A stretch of 64,000 bases of DNA, from the NCBI GenBank assembly GCA_964563855.1, contig CAZLYU010000004.1:30315-94314 (forward strand). Direction: 5' to 3'. The stretch is from JAFGRR01 sp964563855. Its GTDB lineage: Bacteria; Planctomycetota; Phycisphaerae; UBA1845; Fen-1342. The position numbers and the translations under genes are program-made. This document shows, in pieces, positions 25,711 to 35,210 of this stretch. The notes beneath the pieces were generated by a model that saw only the letters and a program-made list of their open reading frames with translations, did not search any database and was not told the origin of the DNA. Positions within the stretch are counted from its first letter, which is position 1. Each line of letters starts with the position of its first letter.

Positions 25711-26568
25711 ATGGATTCGTCCGCCACCGCTGTCGCCGCCGAGCGTCGCTCCGCTTCGCATCTGGCTTGGCGCCATTTCATCAGTTGGCGTTACGCCGTT
25801 TGTCTGCTGACGCTTGCAGTGCTGGCGACGTCGATGCAGTGGCTCGTTCAGCAAGGCGAGTTGCACTTCCGCAAGCAGCCGGTTCCGTTGAAGCAGAGCC
25901 TGAAGTTATTCCAGCGCAGCGCCCTGCTGCCGCAATACGAGTTGGCGCCGCAGGCCCCGCCGCGGATCGACCCCGACACCGAGCAATCGCTCGGCACGAC
26001 GGAGCACGTGACGCTCTGGATCCACGATCGCAACAAGCCGGCCAGCGACCCGACGTCGTTCGCCAGCGTCTTCATCACCTACTACACCGGCAAGCCGGAT
26101 ATGGTGCCCCACGTGCCCGACGAGTGTTATCTTGCCGGCGGATTCGATCGGATCAACACGCCGTTCACGGCGCGGGTGCCGGCCGTGGGCGTTCACGGGG
26201 AGGATGCCGACGTACCGGTGCGGGTGATCCAGTTCCGCAGCCGTTCCGGTCGGCTGGGCGCCGTGCAAAGCAGCGGCGCCGAGTTAACGGTGATGTACTT
26301 CTTCCTCGTCAATGACAGTTATGCGACGACGCGCAACGAGGTCCGCGCGATGCTCGGCGGGCCGTTCCAGCGCTTCGCGTACTATGCGAAATTCGAAGTC
26401 CGCTTCATGAGTCGCGACGGCCGGGGCGCCACGGCGGATGCGGATGCGTCGCTGGCCGCGCTCGAGCCGCTACTCGACAAGCTGCTTCCGATCCTCTTCA
26501 CTGAACACTTTCAAACGCTGGACGATGCGGCGGCTGGTGCGCTCGAATCACCGAGTTCGCCGGCATAA
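25711..26568 (+). CDS. Exosortase-associated EpsI-like protein
   Basis: 285 residues, starting at the ATG immediately after the exosortase stop codon. One N-terminal helix (YAVCLLTLAVLATSMQWLV) and an extracytoplasmic domain with the EpsI-like signature YYTGKPDMVPHVPDECYLAGGF (ligand-like His and Cys), then MYFFLVNDSYATTRNEVR. In many genomes EpsI is fused to the exosortase C-terminus; here it is a separate gene. Role in sorting or EPS export is unproven for the family. Confidence 0.8.
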   Translation: MDSSATAVAAERRSASHLAWRHFISWRYAVCLLTLAVLATSMQWLVQQGELHFRKQPVPLKQSLKLFQRSALLPQYELAPQAPPRIDPDTEQSLGTTEHVTLWIHDRNKPASDPTSFASVFITYYTGKPDMVPHVPDECYLAGGFDRINTPFTARVPAVGVHGEDADVPVRVIQFRSRSGRLGAVQSSGAELTVMYFFLVNDSYATTRNEVRAMLGGPFQRFAYYAKFEVRFMSRDGRGATADADASLAALEPLLDKLLPILFTEHFQTLDDAAAGALESPSSPA

Positions 26569-26598
26569 CTCACGAACCTAACCTGACAAGGTGCAGCG

Positions 26599-29500
26599 GT
26601 GGCGAAGCAAAAACGGCTAAACACCGGCCTGGTGGCGGTACTGACGATCTTGGCCATGGTGATGACGGTCGCCGCGGTCGGCCTGGTGACCTATACGCAA
26701 ACCGCCCGATCGGCGGAGCAGTCGGCCGAACTCGCCGAACGCGTGTATCAGGCGGGCGACAAGCAGCGGGCCGCGCGTGAGTACTACCGCGCCTACGACG
26801 TCAGCCGCGATCCCAACTATCTCATCGCCGTCACGCGCATCCAGTTCGAGGTTGGCGAGTGGCGCGAGGCGTTGCAGTTGTTGTTCCGCGAGCACAACGC
26901 CAACCCCCAAAACCCGGATGTCCTAGTCGAAATCCTCGATAACCTGTGGCTGGTGCGCGACTACCTCGGGCAGACGATGGGCGGCGAGATGGCCGAGAAC
27001 GCCGAACGGCTGCTCGAGCTGGAGCCCGAGAACGAGCTCGCGCTGGTCTCGAAGGCCGTCGCCCTCGCGAACACGTCGGAAGATCCGAACGAAATCGATG
27101 CGGCGTTCGCGGAAGCGACGGCCGCCGCGCCGCACGAGCCGCGGGTGGTCATCGCTCGTCTGGAGCGCATGCTCAGTCCGCTCAGCATTGCCGCGCGGTC
27201 TGACATGCCGGCCGACGACATGCCCGTGGAAGAGTATCAGCGCGTCTTGGCGGAGGCTCGCGAAGAAGCGATCGCGCTGGTTCGCGCAGCGCTCGAGACT
27301 AACCCGCAAGAGCCGCGACTCACGATTCAACTCGCGGCCCTGCTGGTAGGCGACCCGCGTTCGCGCGACATGGAGAGTGCGCTCGCCGTCGTCAACGAGG
27401 CGCTCGAGGCGAATCCGGACAGTCCCGAGCTGCATCAGACCGCCGGCGAACTGCTGTACAACAGCGCCCGCACGGTCGAGGGCGAAGCGCGCGAGGCGAC
27501 GCTGCGCGACGCCGAGCAGCACTTGCGTCGCGCGGTGGAAATCGAGCCCGCGCTCTACTCGGTGTATCCGTTGATCGCGCGTCTGCAAGCGCCCGCCCCG
27601 GCAGATCCGAACGCGCCGACGACGTTTTCCCGGCTCGAGCCGGTGTTGGAGGAGTTCCGCGATGCGGTGACCGCGACGGCGACGCTTGCGAGCACCCGCG
27701 CGGCGCTCAGCGGCTTCCGACGAATCGAGATGATCTTCGAGGCGTTCACCGCGGCGATTCAAGCGTACTCGTCCGCAACGACCGACGAAGAGCGCGACCA
27801 GGCCCTGGCGTTCGCCGACACGTTCTACAACGCGGCGGCGGTCAGCTTCGGCAATGACGCTCGTACGCTCTTGATGGAGGGTCGGCTGGCGGCGGCCCGT
27901 GAGGATCTCACGGCCGCAAACCAGGCGTTCACGCAGTTGGCCACGCGTGTCGATGCCATCGAAAGCCGCGCCGCCCTGCCGTTGCGACGCGACGCCCACC
28001 AGCACTTGATGTTCCTCAACATCGAGCGCGAGCAGTTCGGCGAGGCGAACAAGCATGCCGACGCCGTTCTTGCGGCCTACGCCGAGATGAACCAGCCGGT
28101 CCCGCTCCGCATCGAGACCGCCAAGATCGAGCTCTTGGTGCGGCTGGGCGAAAACGCCGAGGCCTATGAGCGCTCGCTCGAACTCGAAGAGCGCTACCCC
28201 GATCAATCGGAGCAGGTCGCCAGCATCATGGCGTGGACGGCGGCGGCGGTTGGTCGCGGCGACGAAGCCGCCCAGCGTCTCCAGGGCGCCGAACGCACGA
28301 CGGCGACCGAACTGATGCGATCGCGCTTGGCGGCGAGTGAAGGCGACTGGAACACTGCCGAGCAACTGCTGCGCTCCGTCGACACGCAGACGCCGGGCCG
28401 GCGCGATGTCGTTCAGTTGCTCGCGCAGGTGATGACGACCGCGGGCAAACAGTCCGAACTGCTGAGCTACCTGCAGGAGCGGGCCGACGCTGTAAGCGAC
28501 CCCGAGGACCGGCGCATCTACGAAACGTACGCGATCGTCGCGGGCGAGAGCGATGCGGAGGCCCGCGCGGCGCGTCTGTTGGCGCTCGTCGAGCAAATCG
28601 AGGATCCCCTCGCCCGCGCGCTCGAACGCTTTAGATTCCATGAATCGCGCAACGAGTTGGAGCAGGCGCAGGCCGCCGCCGACGAACTCGTTGAACTGGC
28701 CGAGAGTCAAGGCGACGAGCGCGACGTGCGTGTCGCTTATGAATCGCAGTATCGCATCGCGCTGCGGGCGGGTGATTGGGATCGCGCCGGGCGGGTCGTC
28801 ACGAATCTGGCGCGCATCAACGCCGACCGGGCCGGCGGCGCCCGCTATCGCGGCGGTCTGGCGCTGGCGCGCGGTGATATCGAAACCGCGCTACGCGAAC
28901 TTCGCGACGCCGACAGCAAGCTTCCGCGCGACGCGCGTCTGAAGCTGCTGATGGCGCAGACGCAGCTCCGACTGCCCACGCCGCGCGTCGACGAGGCGAT
29001 GGCTTTGTTGAACGAGGCGATCGAGATCAATCCCAATCTGGCCGAAGCCCACCGACTCCTGTTCGCCGCGAAAGAGCGCAGCGGCGGATTCGCCAGCGAA
29101 GAGGAGTATCGCGCGGTGCTGACCCGCGCTTACCAACTGAACCCGTCCGACGAGTTGTTGATCGAACGGATGAACGCGCTGTCCGAACAGGATGAGCCGC
29201 AGGAGGCGATCGCGAAGCGCGAGGACTTCCGCGGGCGCAACCCCAATGACCTGCAAAACCTGGCGCGGCTGGCCCAGCTCTATCTGGCGCCGCAAGTCGG
29301 CAACGCTGACAAAGCGATCGAAGTGCTAGGGGCCGGCGTCACGGCGGCGCAGAGCGACGCCGTCGACATGGACCAGCGCGTCGCGTTCTATCGCACCGCG
29401 GCCGAGTTGTACGCCGCGCTTCGGCAGCGCGAAGCCGGAGAAGCGATGCTGGCGCAGTATCGCTCCCAGGCCGACGCCGAGCGCCTGCCCCGCACCGAGT

Positions 29501-31260
29501 TGCTCGCCGCCGCGTTCTATCAGCGGTTGGGAGACGCGGAGGCGGCCCTCAGCGCGTTTGAGGCGGCTCGTTCGGCGGCGGACGCCGCGCCCAGCGAGTC
29601 GGCGGTTGCGCTGCAACTCGAGGTCGATCTGCAACTGCTCGACTTCATGCGACGTACGCAGCGTCTCGAAGACGTTCTGGCCGTGGCCGATCGAATCCTC
29701 GCACGCGTTGGAGACGAGCAGCGCGCGCTGGAGCGCAACGTGCGCTTGCAGCGTTTCGAAGCGTTGCTGGCGCTGGGTCGGCTCGAGGAAGCGCGGACGG
29801 TGGTCGAGCGTTTCCGCGGCGACTACCCGGATGATCTTTCCGGACGGGTGTCGCGCGCGAAACTCCTGGTCCGCGAAAACGAGTTGGAGGGCGCGCTCGC
29901 CGAGCTCAACGAAATCCTCGCGCAGCAGCCCGACTTCCCCTGGGGACTCTTTCGGCGCGGCGCGATTCTGTTGGACCTGATGCGCTTCCCCGAGGCGGAA
30001 AACGATCTGCAAGCGGCGAAGCGCGTGGCCCCGGACGGCTTCAATCAGGAACACCGCATTCTGCTCGCGCGGCTGTACGAAATGACCGGCCGCGACTCGC
30101 TCGCCGAGGCCGAATTGCAAGCAGCGGTTGACGCCGCCGCGCAGCGCAACTCACTGAATCCGCGTGCGGTGACCGGGCTGCTCCAGCTCTACGGCCGCAC
30201 CGAGCAGACCGACAAGGCGCTTGAGTTGGTGAGCCGTTTCACGGCCCGCTTCCCGAACACGCCGTTCTGGCATCACGAGCGCGGCAAGCTCTTGCTGCGC
30301 GCCGATCGGCCTGGAGCAGCGGTCGAGAATCTGCGCCGCGCCGCAGAGCTGACCGAGTTTGGCAACGACATTTACATGCTCGATTACCTGCAGGCGCTGA
30401 CCGACGCGGGACGTCCCAGCGAAGCGATCGACGTCTACAACGGCCTTCCGGAAGCCAACCGGGCGCCGGCGGTTCGACTGGGCTATACGGCCGCCCTCGC
30501 GGCGCTCGACCGCAACGAAGACGCGCGGGCCGAGCTCGGCACGCTGCTTCGTCAGGCGGCGCAGAATAACGTCACGCTCACGGTCGGGATGATCGACGCC
30601 GCGTCGGACATCTACCCGCGCGCCGAACTCGCGGAGTTGGCCGCTGAGTTGGCGGAAGCCGAGACCGAGACCCAGCCGCGCTCCCGCCTGCTCGCCGCGC
30701 GCGCCACGATGCTCACACGGACGCAGCAGCATGCGCAGGCGCGGGCGGCGATCGACGCCGCCATCGCGGCTGCGTCGGACGGCCCTGAACTTTCGCAGTT
30801 GCTCTTGGTGAAAGCCGACGTGCTTTCTACCGCCGCGCCCGGCTCCGAAGAGTTGCTGACGGTGTATGAAGAGATTTTGCGGCGCGACCCGGGTAATCCG
30901 CAGGCGCTCAACAACCTCGCGTTCGAACTCGCGAAGCGCGGGTCGACGCAAGAGGCGCTGCAATACGCGCAGCGTTTGCGTGAGCTGCGGCTCAACATTC
31001 CGGCGATCTGGGACACCATCGGACTGGTGCTGATGCAGGCGGATCGGATCGCCGAGGCGCGGTCGGCCTTGCGACAGGCCTTAGCGCTGGACCCCGACAT
31101 GCCCGATGCAAATCTACACATGGGCCAGTTGATGGCTCAGAGTGGCGAGCAGGTGCGGGCGCGAAGCTATCTCGAACGCGCGCGAACGCTTGCCGAGCAG
31201 GTCGGCGACGCCGAAATGGCGCAACGCGTCGAAGAAAGCTTGCGGCAGCTTGAAAGCTAA
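26599..31260 (+). CDS. Giant TPR protein of the exosortase/EPS locus
   Basis: 1553 residues, GTG start with AAGGTG upstream. N-terminal transmembrane anchor (VAVLTILAMVMTVAAVGLVTYTQ), then tetratricopeptide-like helical pairs nearly to the C-terminus; clear units include ALNEAIEINPNLAEAHRLLF and ALNNLAFELAKRGSTQEALQYA and ALRQALALDPDMPDANLHMG. Exosortase/PEP-CTERM loci often carry such a long TPR protein (PrsT type). Likely a periplasmic scaffold linking the Wza-like channel, the kinase and the sorting machinery; that is inference from locus context. It is one of the longest coding regions in the window. Confidence 0.85.
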   Translation: MAKQKRLNTGLVAVLTILAMVMTVAAVGLVTYTQTARSAEQSAELAERVYQAGDKQRAAREYYRAYDVSRDPNYLIAVTRIQFEVGEWREALQLLFREHNANPQNPDVLVEILDNLWLVRDYLGQTMGGEMAENAERLLELEPENELALVSKAVALANTSEDPNEIDAAFAEATAAAPHEPRVVIARLERMLSPLSIAARSDMPADDMPVEEYQRVLAEAREEAIALVRAALETNPQEPRLTIQLAALLVGDPRSRDMESALAVVNEALEANPDSPELHQTAGELLYNSARTVEGEAREATLRDAEQHLRRAVEIEPALYSVYPLIARLQAPAPADPNAPTTFSRLEPVLEEFRDAVTATATLASTRAALSGFRRIEMIFEAFTAAIQAYSSATTDEERDQALAFADTFYNAAAVSFGNDARTLLMEGRLAAAREDLTAANQAFTQLATRVDAIESRAALPLRRDAHQHLMFLNIEREQFGEANKHADAVLAAYAEMNQPVPLRIETAKIELLVRLGENAEAYERSLELEERYPDQSEQVASIMAWTAAAVGRGDEAAQRLQGAERTTATELMRSRLAASEGDWNTAEQLLRSVDTQTPGRRDVVQLLAQVMTTAGKQSELLSYLQERADAVSDPEDRRIYETYAIVAGESDAEARAARLLALVEQIEDPLARALERFRFHESRNELEQAQAAADELVELAESQGDERDVRVAYESQYRIALRAGDWDRAGRVVTNLARINADRAGGARYRGGLALARGDIETALRELRDADSKLPRDARLKLLMAQTQLRLPTPRVDEAMALLNEAIEINPNLAEAHRLLFAAKERSGGFASEEEYRAVLTRAYQLNPSDELLIERMNALSEQDEPQEAIAKREDFRGRNPNDLQNLARLAQLYLAPQVGNADKAIEVLGAGVTAAQSDAVDMDQRVAFYRTAAELYAALRQREAGEAMLAQYRSQADAERLPRTELLAAAFYQRLGDAEAALSAFEAARSAADAAPSESAVALQLEVDLQLLDFMRRTQRLEDVLAVADRILARVGDEQRALERNVRLQRFEALLALGRLEEARTVVERFRGDYPDDLSGRVSRAKLLVRENELEGALAELNEILAQQPDFPWGLFRRGAILLDLMRFPEAENDLQAAKRVAPDGFNQEHRILLARLYEMTGRDSLAEAELQAAVDAAAQRNSLNPRAVTGLLQLYGRTEQTDKALELVSRFTARFPNTPFWHHERGKLLLRADRPGAAVENLRRAAELTEFGNDIYMLDYLQALTDAGRPSEAIDVYNGLPEANRAPAVRLGYTAALAALDRNEDARAELGTLLRQAAQNNVTLTVGMIDAASDIYPRAELAELAAELAEAETETQPRSRLLAARATMLTRTQQHAQARAAIDAAIAAASDGPELSQLLLVKADVLSTAAPGSEELLTVYEEILRRDPGNPQALNNLAFELAKRGSTQEALQYAQRLRELRLNIPAIWDTIGLVLMQADRIAEARSALRQALALDPDMPDANLHMGQLMAQSGEQVRARSYLERARTLAEQVGDAEMAQRVEESLRQLES

Positions 31261-31311
31261 CCCGTCACGCCCAGCGTTGCTGCGGCCTCTGGCGATGCGA
31301 GGACATTGGTG

Positions 31312-33561
31312 ATGAGCTCGATCCAACCGCTACCGGCCGGCGTGCCCGCCTCCCAAGGTGGGGCCGTATCGCCCTATCAAGCGCCAGTCGGCGGCGTGGA
31401 AGCACCGAGTGAGGGCCTGTCGCCGGCGGAAATCCTGCGAATCGTCAAGCAGCGCAAATGGACGATCATTATCACGTCGGTTTTGCTGCTGTCCGCGGTT
31501 GCCGGCGGCACCTACGCGCTCTACCGCTACATGCCGCAATACACCGCGCAGGGCTTTGTCGAAGTGACGCCTCCGCCGGCCAGCGCGTTCGAACTGAATC
31601 CCCTGCCGGCCGATCCGAAACGTCTCGAACTCGTCGTGGAAAGCGAAGCGCAAAAGATGCGGCAGCCCGTGCTGCTACAACAGGTGCTAGCGCTTCCGGA
31701 AGTCAAGAACACCCAGTACTACCGCAGCTTTGACGACGACTTCGCCAAGTGCCTGAACGATCTCCAGAGCAGCGTCGCGACCGGCTCGATCCGAAACACC
31801 TACCTCATCCGCGTCGCTTTCGCCACGCGCATCCCGGACGAGGCCGAGCTGATCACGCAAGCGATCATGGACGAACATATCAAGCGGTCGCAGGTCGGGC
31901 AGTCGACTCAGGCCGCCGACAAGATCCGCAAGTTGCGTGAACAGCGAACGCAGCTCACCGCCGAGTTGGCGCGTCGCCGGCAGGACATCGCGAACTTCCG
32001 CCAGCAGGCCGACGTCCCGGCGCTCGAAGCGCAGCGCGAGCAGATCTCCCGGCAGATCGGCGACCTGACCGCCACGCTGACCGACCTGCAAACGCAGGTC
32101 GTCGACCTGGAAACACAGCTCGAAGGCATGACCGGCCGCAACTATTGGGAGCTGCCGATCACCGCGGAGATGCGCTTGCGGGCGGAACAGGATCCCATTC
32201 TTCGCTTTCGGCGCGAGCAAGGCGAGGCGATCGAGCTCGAGATCCTGGCGCTCACCAGCTCCAACGTGTTTGGGCCCGAGCATCGGCAGATCAAGCTGCT
32301 TGAAGAGCGCAAACGACAATACCTCGACGCCGAGGCCGCACGGCGCGAAGAACTGTACGACGACCTGCGAGCGCAGCAGACCGAGTTTTTCGAGCAGAGC
32401 CTGGCGCGTCTGCGGAGAACGCAAGCGGAGCTCGAATCGCAGCGGGCCGAGCAGCAGGCGTCGCAGCGCGATCTCGACCGGCGCCTGCAGGAATTCCTAG
32501 GGATGGCGGCCGACGTCGAGCGACTTGAAAACCGACTGAACGAACTCGACGCCGGCATTCGCGAAGCGGAAGTCACCACCAACGATGCGGCGGCCATGCG
32601 CCGGCTGCAGGTCGCGCAGCGCGCCCAATCCGGATTGCGCCCGTCGTTTCCCAACGTGCGCTTGTTCGTGGCGGGCGGGTTTCTGTTCGCCATCGGCGCC
32701 GGCGTTGGGTTGGCGCTCTTGCTGGATCTCGCCGACAAGCGCGTCCGCACGCCGCATGATGTCGTGCGACAAGCCCACGTACCGATGCTGGGCATGGTCC
32801 CATCGCTCGATGAAGAGCAGGCCGACGTTGACGACATCGAACGGGCGGTGCGCGACGCCCCCTACTCGCTCACCGCCGAGTCATTCCGCCAGATTCGCAC
32901 CAACTTGCTGCTGCGGCCCGGACCCGAAGCGCGAACGTTGCTGATCACCAGCCCGGGCGCCGAGTGCGGCAAGACATCCGTCGCGGTCAACCTCGCCGCG
33001 ACCCTCGCGCACGGCGGCCAGCGGGTGTTGCTCATCGACGGCAATCTGCGACGTCCCACCCTGCGCGAGCTGTTCCCATCGCTGTCCGCTGCGGGGCTGG
33101 CCGAGGTGCTTGACGGTCGCTCAGGGTGGCGCGACGTGGTCGGACAGACCGACGTCAACAACCTATGGGCGATGTCGGCCGGGTCAATTCCCCGAAATCC
33201 GACGGAGCTGCTTAGCAACACCACGATGGGCACGCTCTTGGTCGAGGCGGCGAAGGAGTATGACCGCATCGTCATCGACGGTCCTCCGGTATTGCTCATG
33301 TCAGACGCGCTCATCTTGAGCGTGCGCACCGACGGCGTCGTGCTCGTCACGCGGGCCGCCTCGAACACCAAGGGCGCGCTCAAGCGCGCGTCGGAGCAAC
33401 TCGCGCGGGTCGGCGCGACTGTGGTCGGCGCCGTGCTCAACGACGTCCAGGCGCGTCCCGGCGGATACTTCCGTCGGCAGTACCGCGAATACTACGACTA
33501 CGTCGGTGACGAGCCGCCGCAGCTCACCTCATCCGGATCGAGCTCAAACCCCGACGCGTAG
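31312..33561 (+). CDS. Polysaccharide co-polymerase / tyrosine autokinase (Wzc/BY-kinase)
   Basis: 749 residues from the ATG at 31312 (TTG at 31306 and GTG at 31309 are in frame). N-terminal Wzz helix at about 45-65, a long coiled-coil periplasmic region to about 440, a second helix (LFVAGGFLFAIGAGVGLALLL), then a cytoplasmic P-loop kinase: Walker A PGAECGKTS (~548), Walker A' VLLIDGNLRRPT, where the usual second Asp is replaced (normally IDADLR), and Walker B IVIDGPPVLLMSDA. The C-terminus has the Tyr cluster YFRRQYREYYDYVG (~719-735) that is autophosphorylated. It controls EPS chain length with the Wza-like channel. Confidence 0.9.
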   Translation: MSSIQPLPAGVPASQGGAVSPYQAPVGGVEAPSEGLSPAEILRIVKQRKWTIIITSVLLLSAVAGGTYALYRYMPQYTAQGFVEVTPPPASAFELNPLPADPKRLELVVESEAQKMRQPVLLQQVLALPEVKNTQYYRSFDDDFAKCLNDLQSSVATGSIRNTYLIRVAFATRIPDEAELITQAIMDEHIKRSQVGQSTQAADKIRKLREQRTQLTAELARRRQDIANFRQQADVPALEAQREQISRQIGDLTATLTDLQTQVVDLETQLEGMTGRNYWELPITAEMRLRAEQDPILRFRREQGEAIELEILALTSSNVFGPEHRQIKLLEERKRQYLDAEAARREELYDDLRAQQTEFFEQSLARLRRTQAELESQRAEQQASQRDLDRRLQEFLGMAADVERLENRLNELDAGIREAEVTTNDAAAMRRLQVAQRAQSGLRPSFPNVRLFVAGGFLFAIGAGVGLALLLDLADKRVRTPHDVVRQAHVPMLGMVPSLDEEQADVDDIERAVRDAPYSLTAESFRQIRTNLLLRPGPEARTLLITSPGAECGKTSVAVNLAATLAHGGQRVLLIDGNLRRPTLRELFPSLSAAGLAEVLDGRSGWRDVVGQTDVNNLWAMSAGSIPRNPTELLSNTTMGTLLVEAAKEYDRIVIDGPPVLLMSDALILSVRTDGVVLVTRAASNTKGALKRASEQLARVGATVVGAVLNDVQARPGGYFRRQYREYYDYVGDEPPQLTSSGSSSNPDA

Positions 33562-33594
33562 CGCTCGCCAGCGCGGCGCCGCTATGATGCCGCG

Positions 33595-35202
33595 ATGGGT
33601 TCGACTGCGTTTCGTTGGGGTCGCGACCGGCGCGTCGCCGTCGTCGGTGTGTTCGCCGGGCTCTTGATTGCAGGCATCTTCGCGTTCCTGAGCACCGGCA
33701 CGTATCACGACGACGATCTAACCCATCTGCAGATGGCCCGCTGGTCGTGGATCTGGCCGCACTATCTGCTGGACGACTGGGGACGTCCCGGCTTCACCGT
33801 GCTCTATGCCGTCCCCGCGTTGCTCGGACCGCTGCCGGCGCGTCTCCTCAGCGCGCTCCTCACCGCCCTGACCGCCTGGCTCTGCTATGACATCGCGCGT
33901 CGACAGCGCTCTCCCGCGGCGGCGCTCGCGCCCTGGCTGCTTTGGGCGCAGCCCCTGACGCTCACGCTCAGCTACACGTGGCTGACTGAGACCACTTTCG
34001 CACTCTACCTGGCGCTCGCGCTCAATCTTCACTTGCGAAGGCAATACGCGCTCAGTTGCGCTGTCATCTCGCTCGCCATGATCACGCGCCACGAGGGCGC
34101 GTTGCTGGTCGGCATTTGGGGACTCTCGATGCTGTGGCAGCGCCGATCGTGGCGTGTGTGGATCTGGCTCGCCTGGGCGCCGGTCGTGCACAACCTGCTG
34201 TCGCTGGCCGCCTTCGGCCGGGCGCCATTCATTGATCGCTTTCTGAACCCGACGCCGACCGACGAGTACGGCGCCGCCGGCTGGCTGTGGATGCTCGGGC
34301 AGTGGCCGATCGCCGCGGGGCTCGGCGTGCTGCTGCTCGCGGTGAGCGGTGTTCATCGCACAGCACGACTGCGCCAGACCGGGCTCATGCTCACTTGCGG
34401 CGTCGCGTTCTTCCTGATGCAGACGGTGCTCTATCGCTACGGTCTGTTCGCCAGCGGCGGCTATGCGCGCTTCTTCGTGTCTATCGGGCCCATCGTGGCG
34501 ATCGTCGCCGCCAATGGCTGCAGTGCGCTGCTCGACCTACTGCGTCGTCGCAACCACGCACTGGTCACAACGCTCTGGCCGATGGCGACGTTGGCGACGC
34601 TGATCTGGATCGCGGCGCTGCTCGAGTCACCCGACTCCACGCCTCATCGCCAGACGTTGCTGCTGGCACAGGCGGCGCTCGCGGCGGCCTTCATCGGCGC
34701 GGCGCTGGCGGCGCACGTGAGAAGCTGTCGACCGGCGGCGGCGAGCGCCGTGTTCACGCTGGCCGTTCTCCTGGCGATTGCGCAGCACGGCGTGGGCGCG
34801 ATGTGGCAGCGTCCGTTCAATTGGTCGAGTCCGCTGGAGCTCGGCCCCGCGCAGCGCAGCATGCGCGACGCCGTCGCCTGGCTGCGCACGCAGGGGCTCA
34901 GCGATCGACCCACGCTTTCGGCGAACAACTGGTTTAATGAGTTCACCGGTCAGCCCGTATCGCCGTTTGAGCTGCGCACCTGTTTCGAGATCGAGCATCT
35001 GCCGGTCGGCGGCCTCTTCCTCTGGGAGAGCAAGTACGCCCCCACCAACTATCATGGCCTGCCACGCGCTGCGCTGCGGGATGACCCGGCGTTTCGCGAA
35101 TTGCAAACCGGCGGCAACGACGGCGTCGACCCGCTCACCTGGGCGATCTATGAACGCATCACGCCGCCGACCACCGCACCCAGCCGCCGAGGCCCCGCGT
35201 AG
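33595..35202 (+). CDS. Polytopic membrane protein, GT-C (dolichyl-mannosyltransferase-like) type
   Basis: 535 residues. N-terminal helix (AVVGVFAGLLIAGIFAFLS) followed by an acidic loop TYHDDDLTHLQMARWSW, the position where GT-C transferases hold their catalytic Asp, then about ten helices and a short soluble C-terminus. Topology and the loop match membrane glycosyltransferases that use lipid-linked sugars; no exact family is recognised. It starts 33 bases after the autokinase stop, so the locus probably includes it. The VKOR-DsbA gene follows 8 bases later. Confidence 0.65.
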   Translation: MGSTAFRWGRDRRVAVVGVFAGLLIAGIFAFLSTGTYHDDDLTHLQMARWSWIWPHYLLDDWGRPGFTVLYAVPALLGPLPARLLSALLTALTAWLCYDIARRQRSPAAALAPWLLWAQPLTLTLSYTWLTETTFALYLALALNLHLRRQYALSCAVISLAMITRHEGALLVGIWGLSMLWQRRSWRVWIWLAWAPVVHNLLSLAAFGRAPFIDRFLNPTPTDEYGAAGWLWMLGQWPIAAGLGVLLLAVSGVHRTARLRQTGLMLTCGVAFFLMQTVLYRYGLFASGGYARFFVSIGPIVAIVAANGCSALLDLLRRRNHALVTTLWPMATLATLIWIAALLESPDSTPHRQTLLLAQAALAAAFIGAALAAHVRSCRPAAASAVFTLAVLLAIAQHGVGAMWQRPFNWSSPLELGPAQRSMRDAVAWLRTQGLSDRPTLSANNWFNEFTGQPVSPFELRTCFEIEHLPVGGLFLWESKYAPTNYHGLPRAALRDDPAFRELQTGGNDGVDPLTWAIYERITPPTTAPSRRGPA

Positions 35203-35210
35203 GAGACCGT